64,000 nt of DNA from Kocuria rosea (GTDB lineage Bacteria; Actinomycetota; Actinomycetes; Actinomycetales; Micrococcaceae). Of the stretch, positions 56,195-64,000 are shown piece by piece (positions within the stretch are counted from its first letter, which is position 1; each line of letters opens with the position of its first letter). The translations under genes were made by a program, and so were the position numbers. The DNA is taken from the NCBI RefSeq assembly GCF_006094695.1, contig NZ_CP035103.1, positions 2,108,001 to 2,172,000 of the forward strand. The letters run 5' to 3'. Below the pieces are notes generated by a model. It was not told where the DNA came from and searched no databases. It saw only the letters and a program-made list of their open reading frames with translations.

Positions 56195-58050
56195 GCGACC
56201 CCCGCCCGGACGGCCGCCCCGTCGGCCCGGGCGCCGGAGGCCCCTCGCACGGCCGGGCCGGCGTCAGGAGGCGGGACGAGGCGCGCGTCGACCGCGGCGC
56301 ACACGGCGTGGAGCAGCATGAGGTGGACCTCCTGGATCACCGAGGTGCTGGACGCGTCGACGGTCAGGGACTCGTCCGCCCGCTCGGTCAGCGGATTGGG
56401 GCCGGGGCCGGTGAGCGCCCAGACGTGCAGGCCGTGCTCCCGCGCCCGGTCGGCCGCCGCCAGGACGTTGGGGCTGCGGCCGCTGGTGGACAGCACCACG
56501 AGCACGTCGCCCGCCCGCCCGTGCGCCTGGACCTGGCGGGCGAACACCTCCTCCGCGCCGTAGTCGTTGACGATGGCGGTCAGGCTCGAGGTCTCCGCGG
56601 ACAGGCACACGGCGGACAGCGGCCGCCGGTCGTCGACGAAGCGGCCGACGAGCTCGGCGGTGAAGTGCTGGGCCTCCGCGGCGCTGCCGCCGTTGCCCAC
56701 GGCGAGCACGCGTCCGCCGTGCGTGAGCATCCCGGCCAGGCGGGCGCCCCACCGGTCCACCACGCCGGCGTGCTGGGCGGCCTCGCCCGCGGCGACCGAC
56801 AGCTCGTCCAGGTGGGCCCCGAGCCAGTTCTCGGTCTGCCGGAGCAGCGGCGGGTGCTCCCGGCGGTGCCGGGCGGCGACGCGGGCGTAGGACCGCTCGG
56901 TCTCCTGGGCCACGTGCCGCCAGCCGAAGAGCCGCTCCACGCGCTCCCGCCCGGCGCGCCCCATGCGGGCGGCCAGCTCGGGGTCCGCCAGCAGGGTGCG
57001 CAGGGCGGCCGCGGTCCCGGCGACGTCCCGCGGGGGCACGTGCAGGCCGGTCACGCCGTCCTCGATGCTGTCGAGCAGCCCGCCCACGGCGCTGCCCACC
57101 ACGGGGCGGGCGCACGCCATCGCCTCGAGCGGGACCATGCCGAACGGCTCGTACCAGGGGGTGCAGGCCACGACGTCCGCGGTGGCGAGCAGCGCGGCGG
57201 CGTCGTCGTGGTCCACGCGGCCGAGCAGCTCCACGCGCTCGGCCACGCCGAGCTCCCGGGCCAGCGCCCGCAGCCGCAGGGCCTCGGGGTCCCGGTCCAG
57301 CTCGGCGCGGGCGGGGCCGCCGGCCACGACGAGCTCCGCGTCCGGCAGCTCGGCGAGGGCGCGCACGACGACGTCCACGCCCTTGCGCTCCACGAGCCGG
57401 CCGAGCGCCACGATCCGGGGCCGCCGGTCGCCGGCGGGCGGCGGCACGGGGACGAAGGCGTCGAGGTCCACGCCGCACGGGACCACGTCGATCCGTGCGG
57501 GGTCCCCGCCGAGGGCCAGGAGCTCGGCCTGTTCGTCCCGGCAGGTGGCCAGGACGAGGTCCGCCGCGGCGACGAGCTCGTTCTCGGCCGCGAGCCGGCC
57601 GGTGGGGCTGGTGTCGGCCGCGCCCTGGTGGCGGCGCTTGACGGCCCCGAGCGCGTGGAAGGTCTGCACCACCGGGATCTGCATCGTCTCCGCGGCGCGG
57701 CGGGCCGCGATCCCGGACATCCAGAAGTGGGCGTGCACGAGGTCGGGGACCCCGCGGTGGGCCCAGTCGCGGGCGAGCCAGCGGCCGAACTCGTCCATGT
57801 ACGGGGCGAGGTCGTCCTTGGGCAGGAGGCTCGGGGGGCCCGCCGGGACGTGGACCACCTGCGCCCCGGGGGCGAGCTCGACCACGTCGGGCAGCCGGGC
57901 GTCGTCGCGGCGGGTGTACACGACGACGTCGTGGCCCAGCCGGGCGAGACCCGCCGCGAGGGCGGCCACGTAGACGTTCTGCCCCCCGGCGTCGACCCCG
58001 CCGAGCGCGGCCAGCGGGCTGGCGTGCTCGGAGACCATTGCGATTCTCAT
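56191..58050 (-). CDS. Fusion of GT4 glycosyltransferase and GmhA sedoheptulose-7-phosphate isomerase
   Basis: A 619-residue two-domain protein. Residues 1-410 form a GT4-type transferase: MRIAMVSEHASPLAALGGVD, HAHFWMSGIAARRAAE, GRLVERKGVDVVV, and the donor motif YEPFGMVPLEAMACARPVV. Residues 415-600 form a SIS-domain GmhA, with VGNGGSAAEAQHFTAELVGR, STSGRSPNVLAAAD, and VIQEVHLMLLHAVCAAVD. GmhA catalyses the first step of heptose synthesis. No internal stop or start separates the halves. The fusion ties heptose supply to a transferase in one polypeptide. It overlaps neighbours by 4 bp at both ends. Confidence 0.93.
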   Translation of the reverse strand: MRIAMVSEHASPLAALGGVDAGGQNVYVAALAAGLARLGHDVVVYTRRDDARLPDVVELAPGAQVVHVPAGPPSLLPKDDLAPYMDEFGRWLARDWAHRGVPDLVHAHFWMSGIAARRAAETMQIPVVQTFHALGAVKRRHQGAADTSPTGRLAAENELVAAADLVLATCRDEQAELLALGGDPARIDVVPCGVDLDAFVPVPPPAGDRRPRIVALGRLVERKGVDVVVRALAELPDAELVVAGGPARAELDRDPEALRLRALARELGVAERVELLGRVDHDDAAALLATADVVACTPWYEPFGMVPLEAMACARPVVGSAVGGLLDSIEDGVTGLHVPPRDVAGTAAALRTLLADPELAARMGRAGRERVERLFGWRHVAQETERSYARVAARHRREHPPLLRQTENWLGAHLDELSVAAGEAAQHAGVVDRWGARLAGMLTHGGRVLAVGNGGSAAEAQHFTAELVGRFVDDRRPLSAVCLSAETSSLTAIVNDYGAEEVFARQVQAHGRAGDVLVVLSTSGRSPNVLAAADRAREHGLHVWALTGPGPNPLTERADESLTVDASSTSVIQEVHLMLLHAVCAAVDARLVPPPDAGPAVRGASGARADGAAVRAGVA

Positions 58051-59006
58051 GCTGTCACCTTCTCCAGGATGCGGTCCCACTCCGCGAGGAAGCGGTCCGC
58101 GCCGTAGTGTTCCAGGGCGTGCTCGCGGGCGGCGGCGCCCGCGGCGGCCGCCGCACCGGGATCGTCCAGCCAGTGCCGGGCGCGGGCGGCGAGGGCCTCC
58201 GGGTCGTTGGAGAGCAGCCCCGCCCCGGGCGGGACCGCCCGGGGCGCCTCGGTGGTCGAGAGCCCGAGCACCGGCATCCCGATGGTCATCGCCTCCAGCA
58301 GCGCCAGGCCCAGGCTCGTCCACCGGTAGGGGTGGTAGTAGGCCCGGTGCTCGCCGAGCGCCGCGTGCAGCTTCTCCTGAGGATAGTTCTCGTGCAGCCG
58401 CCCGGCCATGTGGGGCGCTTGCTCGGCGAGCTGGTCCATCCCCATGCCGTACACGTCCACGGGCAGCTCGCGGGCCAGCGCGGTCAGCAGGTCGGTGCCC
58501 GCGATCCGCCCGCGCCGGACGGGCTCGTTGACCACGGCGGCCAGGCTGGCCGTGCGTCCCGTGTAGAGCGGTCCGGGGTCCAGGACGCCGTGCTCCACGA
58601 CCTCGGTGGGCGCGTCCCCGTTGTCCCACATCATCCGGTTGAAGTGCGTCACGTGGACCACGGGGATGTCGGAGCGCCCGGCCAGGGGGTGGCGGGTGGC
58701 CACGGCGGGCCCGCGCGGGGTGTCGTGCTCCACGTAGACCGCCGGGACGTCGCTCCCCGCCCGGCGCCCGGTCCACCGCTCGAGCAGCTCCAGCTCGTGG
58801 GGCCGCTGCAGCAGGACGACGTCGAACGCGGTGCCGGCCAGCTCCTCGGGCGTGCACTCGACGGCGGCCGCCGGCCAGTCCCAGGTCTCGGCCCGGCCGC
58901 GGCCGTCGGGGCCGCGGTCGGCGACGACGGGCAGCAGATAGGTGTGGGGACCGTGCACGAACGATGTCGTCCACGATCCGTGGACGTGCCAGGTCAGGAT
59001 GCGCAC
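58047..59006 (-). CDS. GT4-type glycosyltransferase
   Basis: A 319-residue GT-B glycosyltransferase from the GTG at 59006. It begins VRILTWHVHGSWTTSFVHG, has VDVYGMGMDQLAEQ in the middle and TSLGLALLEAMTIGMPVL, the donor-nucleotide E-x-x motif, near the C-terminus. The start overlaps the GT9 stop by 13 bp. The substrate cannot be given, but the neighbours suggest a heptose-containing glycan. Confidence 0.82.
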   Translation of the reverse strand: MRILTWHVHGSWTTSFVHGPHTYLLPVVADRGPDGRGRAETWDWPAAAVECTPEELAGTAFDVVLLQRPHELELLERWTGRRAGSDVPAVYVEHDTPRGPAVATRHPLAGRSDIPVVHVTHFNRMMWDNGDAPTEVVEHGVLDPGPLYTGRTASLAAVVNEPVRRGRIAGTDLLTALARELPVDVYGMGMDQLAEQAPHMAGRLHENYPQEKLHAALGEHRAYYHPYRWTSLGLALLEAMTIGMPVLGLSTTEAPRAVPPGAGLLSNDPEALAARARHWLDDPGAAAAAGAAAREHALEHYGADRFLAEWDRILEKVTA

Positions 59007-60097
59007 CCGCGTCCTCCTTCCGGTTCGGGAACAGTGGCGAGGGCCCCGGGAGCGCCGTGCACGAGCTCCTCGACGGCCGCGAGCACGGCCGCCGGGGGCA
59101 CGGAGGACAGGCACGGGTGGCCGGGCACGGGGCAGTCGCGGGCGCGGGAGCCGCGGCAGGCCGCGCCCTGGTCCCCGAGCAGCACGACGGGCACGCCCCA
59201 GGGCGCCCAGCGCTCGGGCGGCACGACCGGGGAGAAGAGGGAGACCACCGGGGTGCCCACGGCCGCGGCCAGGTGCGCGGGTCCGGTGTTGCCGACGACG
59301 ACGCACGCGGCGGCGTCCAGCACGGCGGCCAGGCCGGGCAGGTCGGTCCGGCCGGCGAGGTCCAGCACCGTGCCGTCCGGGGCGGCCTCCCGGGCCGCGG
59401 CGCGGGCAGCCGCGGTGAGCTCCCGCTCCCCCGGCCCGCCGGTGAGGACGACCGGGCGCCCGGCCGCGGCGAGTCCCGCCGCGAGGGCCCCGGCGTGCTC
59501 GGCGGTGAGCCCGCGGGACGGGACCGAGGCGCCGGGGTGCAGCGCCACGAACCCGTCCGGCAGCGCCGACACCTCGGCCGGGAGCTGCGGGAGCGGGCGG
59601 CGCACGGCCAGGCGCAGGTCGGCGGCGGCGGGCTCGGGGGCGCCCGCCGCGACGGCGAGCGCACACGCCGCCTCGACCTCGTGGCCCCCGCCGGGCGGGT
59701 CCGCGCGGCGGTGCCGGACGTCCAGCAGCGACCCGGGGTAGTCCTCGCTCGTGGCGACCACGCGGTCGATCCCGGCGAGCCGGGCCAGCAGCGCCATGGG
59801 CAGGGGGCTCTGGTGGAAGGACGTGAACACCACGGCGAGGTCGTAGCCGCGGGCGGCGAGGGCGTCCACCAGGTCCTCGGTCGTCTCCCGGTCCACGGGC
59901 GGGGGCCGGAAGCCCGACCACGGCGCCGAGTACTCGAGGACCTCGTCCACGTCCGGCAGCAGGCGGGCGGCCGCGGCACCGGACGGGGAGGCCAGCAGGT
60001 CCACCGGGTTCCCCAGCCGGGCCAGGGCCCGCACCGCGGGCCCGGTCAGCAGGACGTCCCCGTCCGAGTCGAGGCGGACGGCGAGGGTGCGGCCCAC
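58994..60097 (-). CDS. GT9 heptosyltransferase-type glycosyltransferase
   Basis: A 367-residue GT9 protein, the second in this operon. The start VGRTLAVRLDSDGDVLLTGPAV is the usual GT9 N-terminal signature. ALHPGASVPSRGLTAEHA and VVGNTGPAHLAAAVGTPVV are the donor-site motifs. A Cys-containing segment near the C-terminus (AACRGSRARDCP and GHPCLS) is unusual and may bind metal. The GTG at 60097 is 2 bp past the GT2-GmhB stop. It likely uses ADP-heptose made by this operon. Confidence 0.9.
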   Translation of the reverse strand: MGRTLAVRLDSDGDVLLTGPAVRALARLGNPVDLLASPSGAAAARLLPDVDEVLEYSAPWSGFRPPPVDRETTEDLVDALAARGYDLAVVFTSFHQSPLPMALLARLAGIDRVVATSEDYPGSLLDVRHRRADPPGGGHEVEAACALAVAAGAPEPAAADLRLAVRRPLPQLPAEVSALPDGFVALHPGASVPSRGLTAEHAGALAAGLAAAGRPVVLTGGPGERELTAAARAAAREAAPDGTVLDLAGRTDLPGLAAVLDAAACVVVGNTGPAHLAAAVGTPVVSLFSPVVPPERWAPWGVPVVLLGDQGAACRGSRARDCPVPGHPCLSSVPPAAVLAAVEELVHGAPGALATVPEPEGGRGCAS

Positions 60098-60099
60098 GA

Positions 60100-61743
60100 T
60101 CAGCCCCGGGCCCCGGCCGAGACCGGGCGGGCGTCGGGCCGGGCGGCCGTCCCCCCGTCCGCCGCGGGGGCCAGGACGGCGGCGACGGCCTCGCGCAGGG
60201 TCCGGGCGACCACCGGGGCGGCCGCCACCTCCTCCTCGCGGGTCACCGGCGTGGGGACCAGGACGCTGCGCGCGCCGGCGGCCTGGGCGGCCTCCACGTC
60301 CGCGCCGATGTCGCCGACGAGCACGCACTCGGAGGGGTCCACCCCCAGCTCCGCGGCCGCGGCCAGCACCATGCCGGGCCGGGGCTTGCGGCACGTGCAG
60401 TCCTGCTCGGGGGCGTGCGGGCACAGCTGCCAGGTGTCGAAGGGGCCGAGCAGCTCGGCCACGCGGGCGTTGACGGCGTCGACCTGCTCGCGGGTCAGCA
60501 GGCCGCGGCCGATGCCGGACTGGTTGGACACCACGCCCACCCGCAGCCCGGCCGCGCGCACGGCGTCGACCGCCTCCCGGGCCCCGGGGACCAGCTCGAC
60601 CGCGTCCGGGTCGCCGTTGTAGGGCACGTCGTGGACCAGGGTGCCGTCCCGGTCGAAGAGCACGGCGCGCACCGGGACGGGCCAGGGCCCGGTCCCCCGG
60701 TGCCGCCACCAGCCACGCGCCTTGTGCCGCACGGCGGCCACGGGGATCGTGACGCTGGTGCGGACCATGCGGCTGAGCTCGGGCAGGAACTCGGGGTCGC
60801 CGGGACGTGGCCCCGGGACCGTGCGCAGCAGCACGAACCGGCCGGTCAGCCAGCCCCACGCCGCGGCGCCGGCGCCGGCCGCGGCCAGGGCGGAGCGCCG
60901 GGCGGGCCGGTGTCCCAGGGCGGTGGCGGTGAGCGCCGCGCCGGCGCCCGCGCCCGTGGCGCCCAGGGCGGCGACCGTCGCGGCGTGCCAGCGGAAGCCC
61001 CCGGGGGGAGCCTCGGCCGCACGGCGCCAGTCGGGCCCGTGCAGCCGGCGCATCAGGGCGTCGTCGGCGTTGCCGGCCTGCACGCGCAGGCTCACGAGGT
61101 CGTCGGCGGGACGCACGGGGTGGGTGATCCGGCGCTGCCCGCGCACCAGCTGCCACCCGGCCCGGCGCACGCGCAGCGCGAGGTCGGCGTCCTCCCGGTA
61201 GGCCCGGGGGAAGCGCTCGTCGAAGCCGGAGACGGCCTCGAGCGCGGCCGTGCGGTAGGCCATGTCCGCGGTCGCCCAGTCCGCGTCCTGCAGGGACGCG
61301 GTGTTGCGCTCCCAGTCGGTGGGCCGGCGGGAGCCCGGGAGGGGGACGTCGATCCGGCCCTGGGTCGCGCCGACCTCCGGGCCGCACGCGGCGAGGTCCT
61401 CGGCCAGACGCTGCGCCCAGCCGGCCGGCAGCTCCACGTCGTCGTCGAGGAAGGCGACCCACTGCGCCCCCGAGCGGCGGGCGACCCGCCAGCCGCGGTT
61501 GCGCGCGGCGGCCGGGCCCCGCCCGTAGCCGCGGACGGTGCGCACGGTCCAGGCCACGGTGCCGGGCACGCTGGGCCGCAGCGGCTCCACGTCGCCGGGC
61601 CGGTCGTCCACCACCACGACCTCGAGCGGTCCCGGGTGGTCCGCGTCGACGTCCTGGGCGGCGAGGGTGTCCAGCAGCCACTGCAGGCTCGGCCGTCCCA
61701 TCGAGGGGACGACCACGGCGTAGGTCGTGGGCGCGGCCGTCAC
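60100..61743 (-). CDS. Fusion of GT2 glycosyltransferase and GmhB heptose-bisphosphate phosphatase
   Basis: A 547-residue two-domain protein from the GTG at 61743, overlapping the carbamoyltransferase stop by 4 bp. Residues 1-290 are GT2, with TYAVVVPSMGRPSLQWLLDT, AFLDDDVELPAGW and FPRAYREDADLALRVR. After a helical linker, residues 365-530 are a HAD-IIIA GmhB: AVLFDRDGTLVHD, VVSNQSGIGRGLL and the zinc-binding CPHAPEQDCTCRKPRPGM, which is specific to GmhB. GmhB removes the 7-phosphate of heptose-1,7-bisphosphate. This gives the third required heptose step. Confidence 0.94.
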   Translation of the reverse strand: MTAAPTTYAVVVPSMGRPSLQWLLDTLAAQDVDADHPGPLEVVVVDDRPGDVEPLRPSVPGTVAWTVRTVRGYGRGPAAARNRGWRVARRSGAQWVAFLDDDVELPAGWAQRLAEDLAACGPEVGATQGRIDVPLPGSRRPTDWERNTASLQDADWATADMAYRTAALEAVSGFDERFPRAYREDADLALRVRRAGWQLVRGQRRITHPVRPADDLVSLRVQAGNADDALMRRLHGPDWRRAAEAPPGGFRWHAATVAALGATGAGAGAALTATALGHRPARRSALAAAGAGAAAWGWLTGRFVLLRTVPGPRPGDPEFLPELSRMVRTSVTIPVAAVRHKARGWWRHRGTGPWPVPVRAVLFDRDGTLVHDVPYNGDPDAVELVPGAREAVDAVRAAGLRVGVVSNQSGIGRGLLTREQVDAVNARVAELLGPFDTWQLCPHAPEQDCTCRKPRPGMVLAAAAELGVDPSECVLVGDIGADVEAAQAAGARSVLVPTPVTREEEVAAAPVVARTLREAVAAVLAPAADGGTAARPDARPVSAGARG

Positions 61744-63377
61744 TCGGCCCCCTCGAAGAAGGCGGCGCGGCGGACCAGGTGCGGGCCGAGCACAAGCGCG
61801 GCCACCGGAGCGGAGCCGAAGAGCTCGAGGGCGTCGCGCGGGTCGTCGACCATGGGCCGGCCGGCGGTGTTGAGCGAGGTGTTGACGACGACGGGCACGC
61901 CCGTGCGCTCGTCGAAGGCCCGCAGCAGCGCGGCGATCCCGGCGTTGTCCTCGTCGGTGACCGTCTGGATCCGGGCGGTGCCGTCCACGTGGGTGACCGT
62001 GGGGATCCGCTCGCGCCACTCGGGGGCCACGTCGTGCACGAAGAGCATGAAGGGGCTGGGCAGCGGCCCGCCGCCGAAGATCTCGGCGGCGCGCTCCTCG
62101 AGGACCATGGGCGCCACCGGCCGGAACTGCTCGCGGCCCTTGACGTCGTTGAGCCGTTCGAGGTTGTCGGGGTGGATCGGGTTCGCCAGGAGGGACCGGC
62201 GGCCCAGCGCCCGGGGCCCGAACTCGCTGCGGCCCTCGAACCAGGCGATCACGCCGTTGCCGGCGAGGATGTCGGCGACCTCGCCGGCGAGGTCCTCCGG
62301 GGTGGTGAAGGGCACCTGGGCGGTGCTCAGCCACTGCGCGAGCTCCTCGCCGGACCAGCTGCGCCCGAGGGCCGCGGTGGGCTGGGGCGCGCCGAGGTCC
62401 CCGGCCTCCTGGGCCAGGTGCAGGGCGGCGCCGAGGGCGGTCCCGGAGTCCCCGGAGGCGGGCTGGACCCAGACCTCCTCGAAGGGCGTCTCGCGCCAGA
62501 TCCGGGAGTTGGCCACGCAGTTCAGGGCTGTGCCGCCGGCCATGGTGAGCACCGTGTCCCCGGTCTGCCCGTGCAGCCAGGTGGCGAGGTCCACCAGAAC
62601 CTCCTCGACCACGGCCTGGACCGAGGCGGCGAGGTCGGCGTGGTCGCCGCCCCAGGTGCCGTCGTCGATCCGGCGGGGCGCGAAGCGGGTCCAGTCGGGG
62701 GCCTGGGCACGGAAGCCGCCGTCGCCCGTGGCACGGACGATCTCGCGCAGCTCGGGCAGGAAGCGGGGCTCTCCGTAGGAGGCGAGCGCCATGACCTTGA
62801 ACTCGTCGCTCGAGCGCAGGAAGCCCAGGTGGTCGGTGAGGGACTCGTAGAGCAGGCCGAGGGACTCGGGCAGGGCCTGGCGGTGCAGGATCTCCAGCTC
62901 CCCGTCCCGGTAGCGGCCGGCCAGGTGCGAGTGCGCCTCGCCGCGGCCGTCGACCACCAGGACGCTGCTCGTGCGCGTGGGGGCGGCGAGCCCGGCGGAG
63001 GCGGCGTGGGCCACGTGGTGCTCCACGAACCGGACCTTGTCGCGGTCCAGGCCCGGCAGCGCCTCGGCCAGGAACCCGGCGGCGCGCCGGGCGTAGTCCA
63101 CGCGCACCGGGTCGTACGGGTCGTCCGGCATCTCGGCGGCGATGGCAGGGTCGAAGGAGTAGCCGACGGCGTCCAGGTCGGCGGGCGTGAGCCCGGCCTC
63201 GGCGAGGCACCAGTGCATGGCCTGCTCGGGCAGCTCCCACGCCGAGAACGGCACGGGGCGCTTGCCGTGCTTTCGGCGGGAGAAGCGCTCCTCCTCCGCC
63301 GCCGCCACCACTCTGCCGTCCACGACGAGAGCCGCCGCGGGGTCATGAAAAATCGCGTTGATGCCCAGGTAGTTCAT
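61740..63377 (-). CDS. NodU/CmcH-family O-carbamoyltransferase
   Basis: Transfers a carbamoyl group from carbamoyl phosphate to a hydroxyl in its family, via carbamoyladenylate. The 545-residue product has the N-terminal Kae1-like domain with MNYLGINAIFHDPAAAL and EHHVAHAASA (metal site), and the C-terminal YrdC-like part with VVNTSLNTAGRPMVDDP. It is the first gene of the leftward glycan operon. The ATG is 7 bp from CATACT, so the mRNA is probably leaderless. It most likely carbamoylates the sugar or glycan made here. Confidence 0.94.
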   Translation of the reverse strand: MNYLGINAIFHDPAAALVVDGRVVAAAEEERFSRRKHGKRPVPFSAWELPEQAMHWCLAEAGLTPADLDAVGYSFDPAIAAEMPDDPYDPVRVDYARRAAGFLAEALPGLDRDKVRFVEHHVAHAASAGLAAPTRTSSVLVVDGRGEAHSHLAGRYRDGELEILHRQALPESLGLLYESLTDHLGFLRSSDEFKVMALASYGEPRFLPELREIVRATGDGGFRAQAPDWTRFAPRRIDDGTWGGDHADLAASVQAVVEEVLVDLATWLHGQTGDTVLTMAGGTALNCVANSRIWRETPFEEVWVQPASGDSGTALGAALHLAQEAGDLGAPQPTAALGRSWSGEELAQWLSTAQVPFTTPEDLAGEVADILAGNGVIAWFEGRSEFGPRALGRRSLLANPIHPDNLERLNDVKGREQFRPVAPMVLEERAAEIFGGGPLPSPFMLFVHDVAPEWRERIPTVTHVDGTARIQTVTDEDNAGIAALLRAFDERTGVPVVVNTSLNTAGRPMVDDPRDALELFGSAPVAALVLGPHLVRRAAFFEGAE

Positions 63378-63398
63378 GAACCGGAGTATGGCACAAAA

Positions 63399-63416
63399 CG
63401 ATCAGGCGGCTGATAT
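63399..63416. promoter_or_regulatory. Candidate operator of the glycan operon
   Basis: CGATCAG followed by a 4-bp spacer and CTGATAT forms an inverted repeat 22 bp upstream of the carbamoyltransferase start, covering the -35 side of a CATACT -10-like element (63390-63385). The left half-site is identical to that of the operator at 17661-17678. Confidence 0.5.
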
Positions 63417-63591
63417 ACATCTCGTGTCGGCCCCCGGGCGTCGCCCCGGCCGCTCGGCGGGCGGACCAGCAGCACTGTCACGTCCCATAACGAGTCGGCA
63501 CAGCAACTGGTGACCCACGTCACGGGCGTCTAGGCTCGATGGCACGGGTCGAGCAGCCGGCCGTGACGTCCTGTCGTGGAAGGACCCCTCC

Positions 63592-63963
63592 ATGGACCAC
63601 TCCCTGTCCGTCGTCGTGCAGATCGAGCTGGACACCCGGTGCGTGCACCTGGTGGTCACCGGCGATCTCACCGAGCGCAACCACCGCGTCCTCACCCCCC
63701 TCGTGGCCCGCGCCCGCACCCTGGTGCCCGGTGCGGCCGTCGTCGTGGACCTCACGGGCGCCCAGCACGTGGACCCGGGCGGTCTGGACCTGCTGCGGTG
63801 GTCCCTCGACCACGACCCCCTCCCGGAGTCCGGTGGCGCCGTCCGGGTGCTCACCCGGCCCGCGCCGTTCGGCCTCGCCGAGGCGGCCCGCCCCACGGCC
63901 GGTGCGCCCGCGCCGGCACCCGCGCGCTGGAACGGCGCCGAGCCGGGCGGGGTGGCGGCGTGA
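63592..63963 (+). CDS. STAS-domain protein (anti-anti-sigma-like)
   Basis: A 123-residue protein with GGAAGGA upstream of the ATG. The STAS-like core reads VVVQIELDTRCVHLVVTGDL, AAVVVDLTGAQHVDPGGLDL and the following helix. Anti-sigma-factor antagonists share this fold and are switched by phosphorylation of a Ser/Thr in the loop before the helix; here the loop has HVDPGGLD without an evident Ser, so the usual switch may be absent. The stop overlaps the next GTG by 4 bp. Confidence 0.7.
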   Translation: MDHSLSVVVQIELDTRCVHLVVTGDLTERNHRVLTPLVARARTLVPGAAVVVDLTGAQHVDPGGLDLLRWSLDHDPLPESGGAVRVLTRPAPFGLAEAARPTAGAPAPAPARWNGAEPGGVAA

Positions 63964-64000
63964 GCGGCGTCGACGTCGCCACGTCACCGGCCGGCACCGG
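63960..64000 (+). CDS. Start of a following gene, cut by the window edge
   Basis: A GTG overlaps the STAS stop (GTGA) and opens VSGVDVATSPAGTG, which has no stop before the window edge. The overlap is the usual sign of translational coupling in this genome. Only 13 residues are visible, so nothing can be said of the product. Confidence 0.35.
   Translation, partial: MSGVDVATSPAGT

Noticed and set aside
52928..56563. A very long plus-strand frame (1211 codons) opposite the heptose operon
   Set aside because: Antisense to well-supported genes. Its length follows from codon bias on the other strand.

Overview
The window is very GC-rich chromosomal DNA with strong G/C third-position bias. It carries actinobacterial marker systems: the Pup ligation genes, mycothiol ligase mshC, an actinobacterial-type glycogen synthase facing glgC, and LGFP-repeat and DUF5703 proteins. 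I infer a high-GC Gram-positive actinomycete of the Micrococcales, probably Micrococcaceae such as Kocuria or a close relative. Genus is inference; there is no rRNA in the window.

Left part (1-11 kb). A tightly overlapping leftward operon reads HAD hydrolase, site-2-type protease, trmI, arc (the proteasomal ATPase homologue), dop, pup and pafA (cut by the window edge). No proteasome core genes lie between pup and pafA, and ARC lacks the usual proteasome-docking tail, so this looks like pupylation without a 20S proteasome. dop carries an apparent one-base frameshift in a C/G run. Divergent or convergent neighbours are a PAC2 protein, mshC, uppP, an acidic protein and a DUF5703 protein.

Housekeeping and accessory metabolism (11-31.5 kb). 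This stretch has an acyl-CoA dehydrogenase, an M20 peptidase, a lipoprotein, a secreted CAP-LGFP protein, an MDR oxidoreductase, an MBL hydrolase with a palindromic operator, a DJ-1 protein, an SDR, a dNMP-kinase-like protein, a TetR-MFS efflux operon with its operator, thymidine kinase, DUF72, two DinB proteins, half of a Na+/Ca2+ exchanger, a GAP-family transporter, a flavodoxin, and several unrecognised proteins. Among the last are a two-member family with a repeated YDV...FW motif and a 34-residue peptide with its own terminator.

Accessory island (about 31.5-43.9 kb). Base composition is looser and there are long non-coding stretches. It holds a serine beta-lactamase-like protein, a run of small membrane proteins including two members of one 4-TM family, a DUF418/DUF1624-like membrane protein, an orphan serine resolvase with candidate res half-sites, an alpha/beta hydrolase, an intact IS256-family element with a 9-bp target duplication, and VOC proteins. 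It ends at a tRNA-Leu(GAG) gene.

Glycogen and ATP-grasp region (44.4-50.6 kb). glgA and glgC are divergent. An operon of a circularly permuted ATP-grasp protein, an alpha-E protein and a transglutaminase follows.

Glycan cluster (50.8-63.4 kb). Two forward GT2 genes face a leftward operon of eight overlapping or closely spaced genes: carbamoyltransferase, GT2-GmhB fusion, GT9, a further glycosyltransferase, GT4-GmhA fusion, HldE, GT9 and UDP-glucuronate decarboxylase. Together GmhA, HldE and GmhB make a full ADP-D-glycero-D-manno-heptose pathway in a Gram-positive that has no lipopolysaccharide. Two of the three enzymes are fused to glycosyltransferases and two GT9 (heptosyltransferase-type) enzymes are present. 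This is the most interesting system in the window: a predicted, carbamoylated, heptose- and probably pentose-containing surface glycan. A STAS-domain gene and the start of a further gene close the window.
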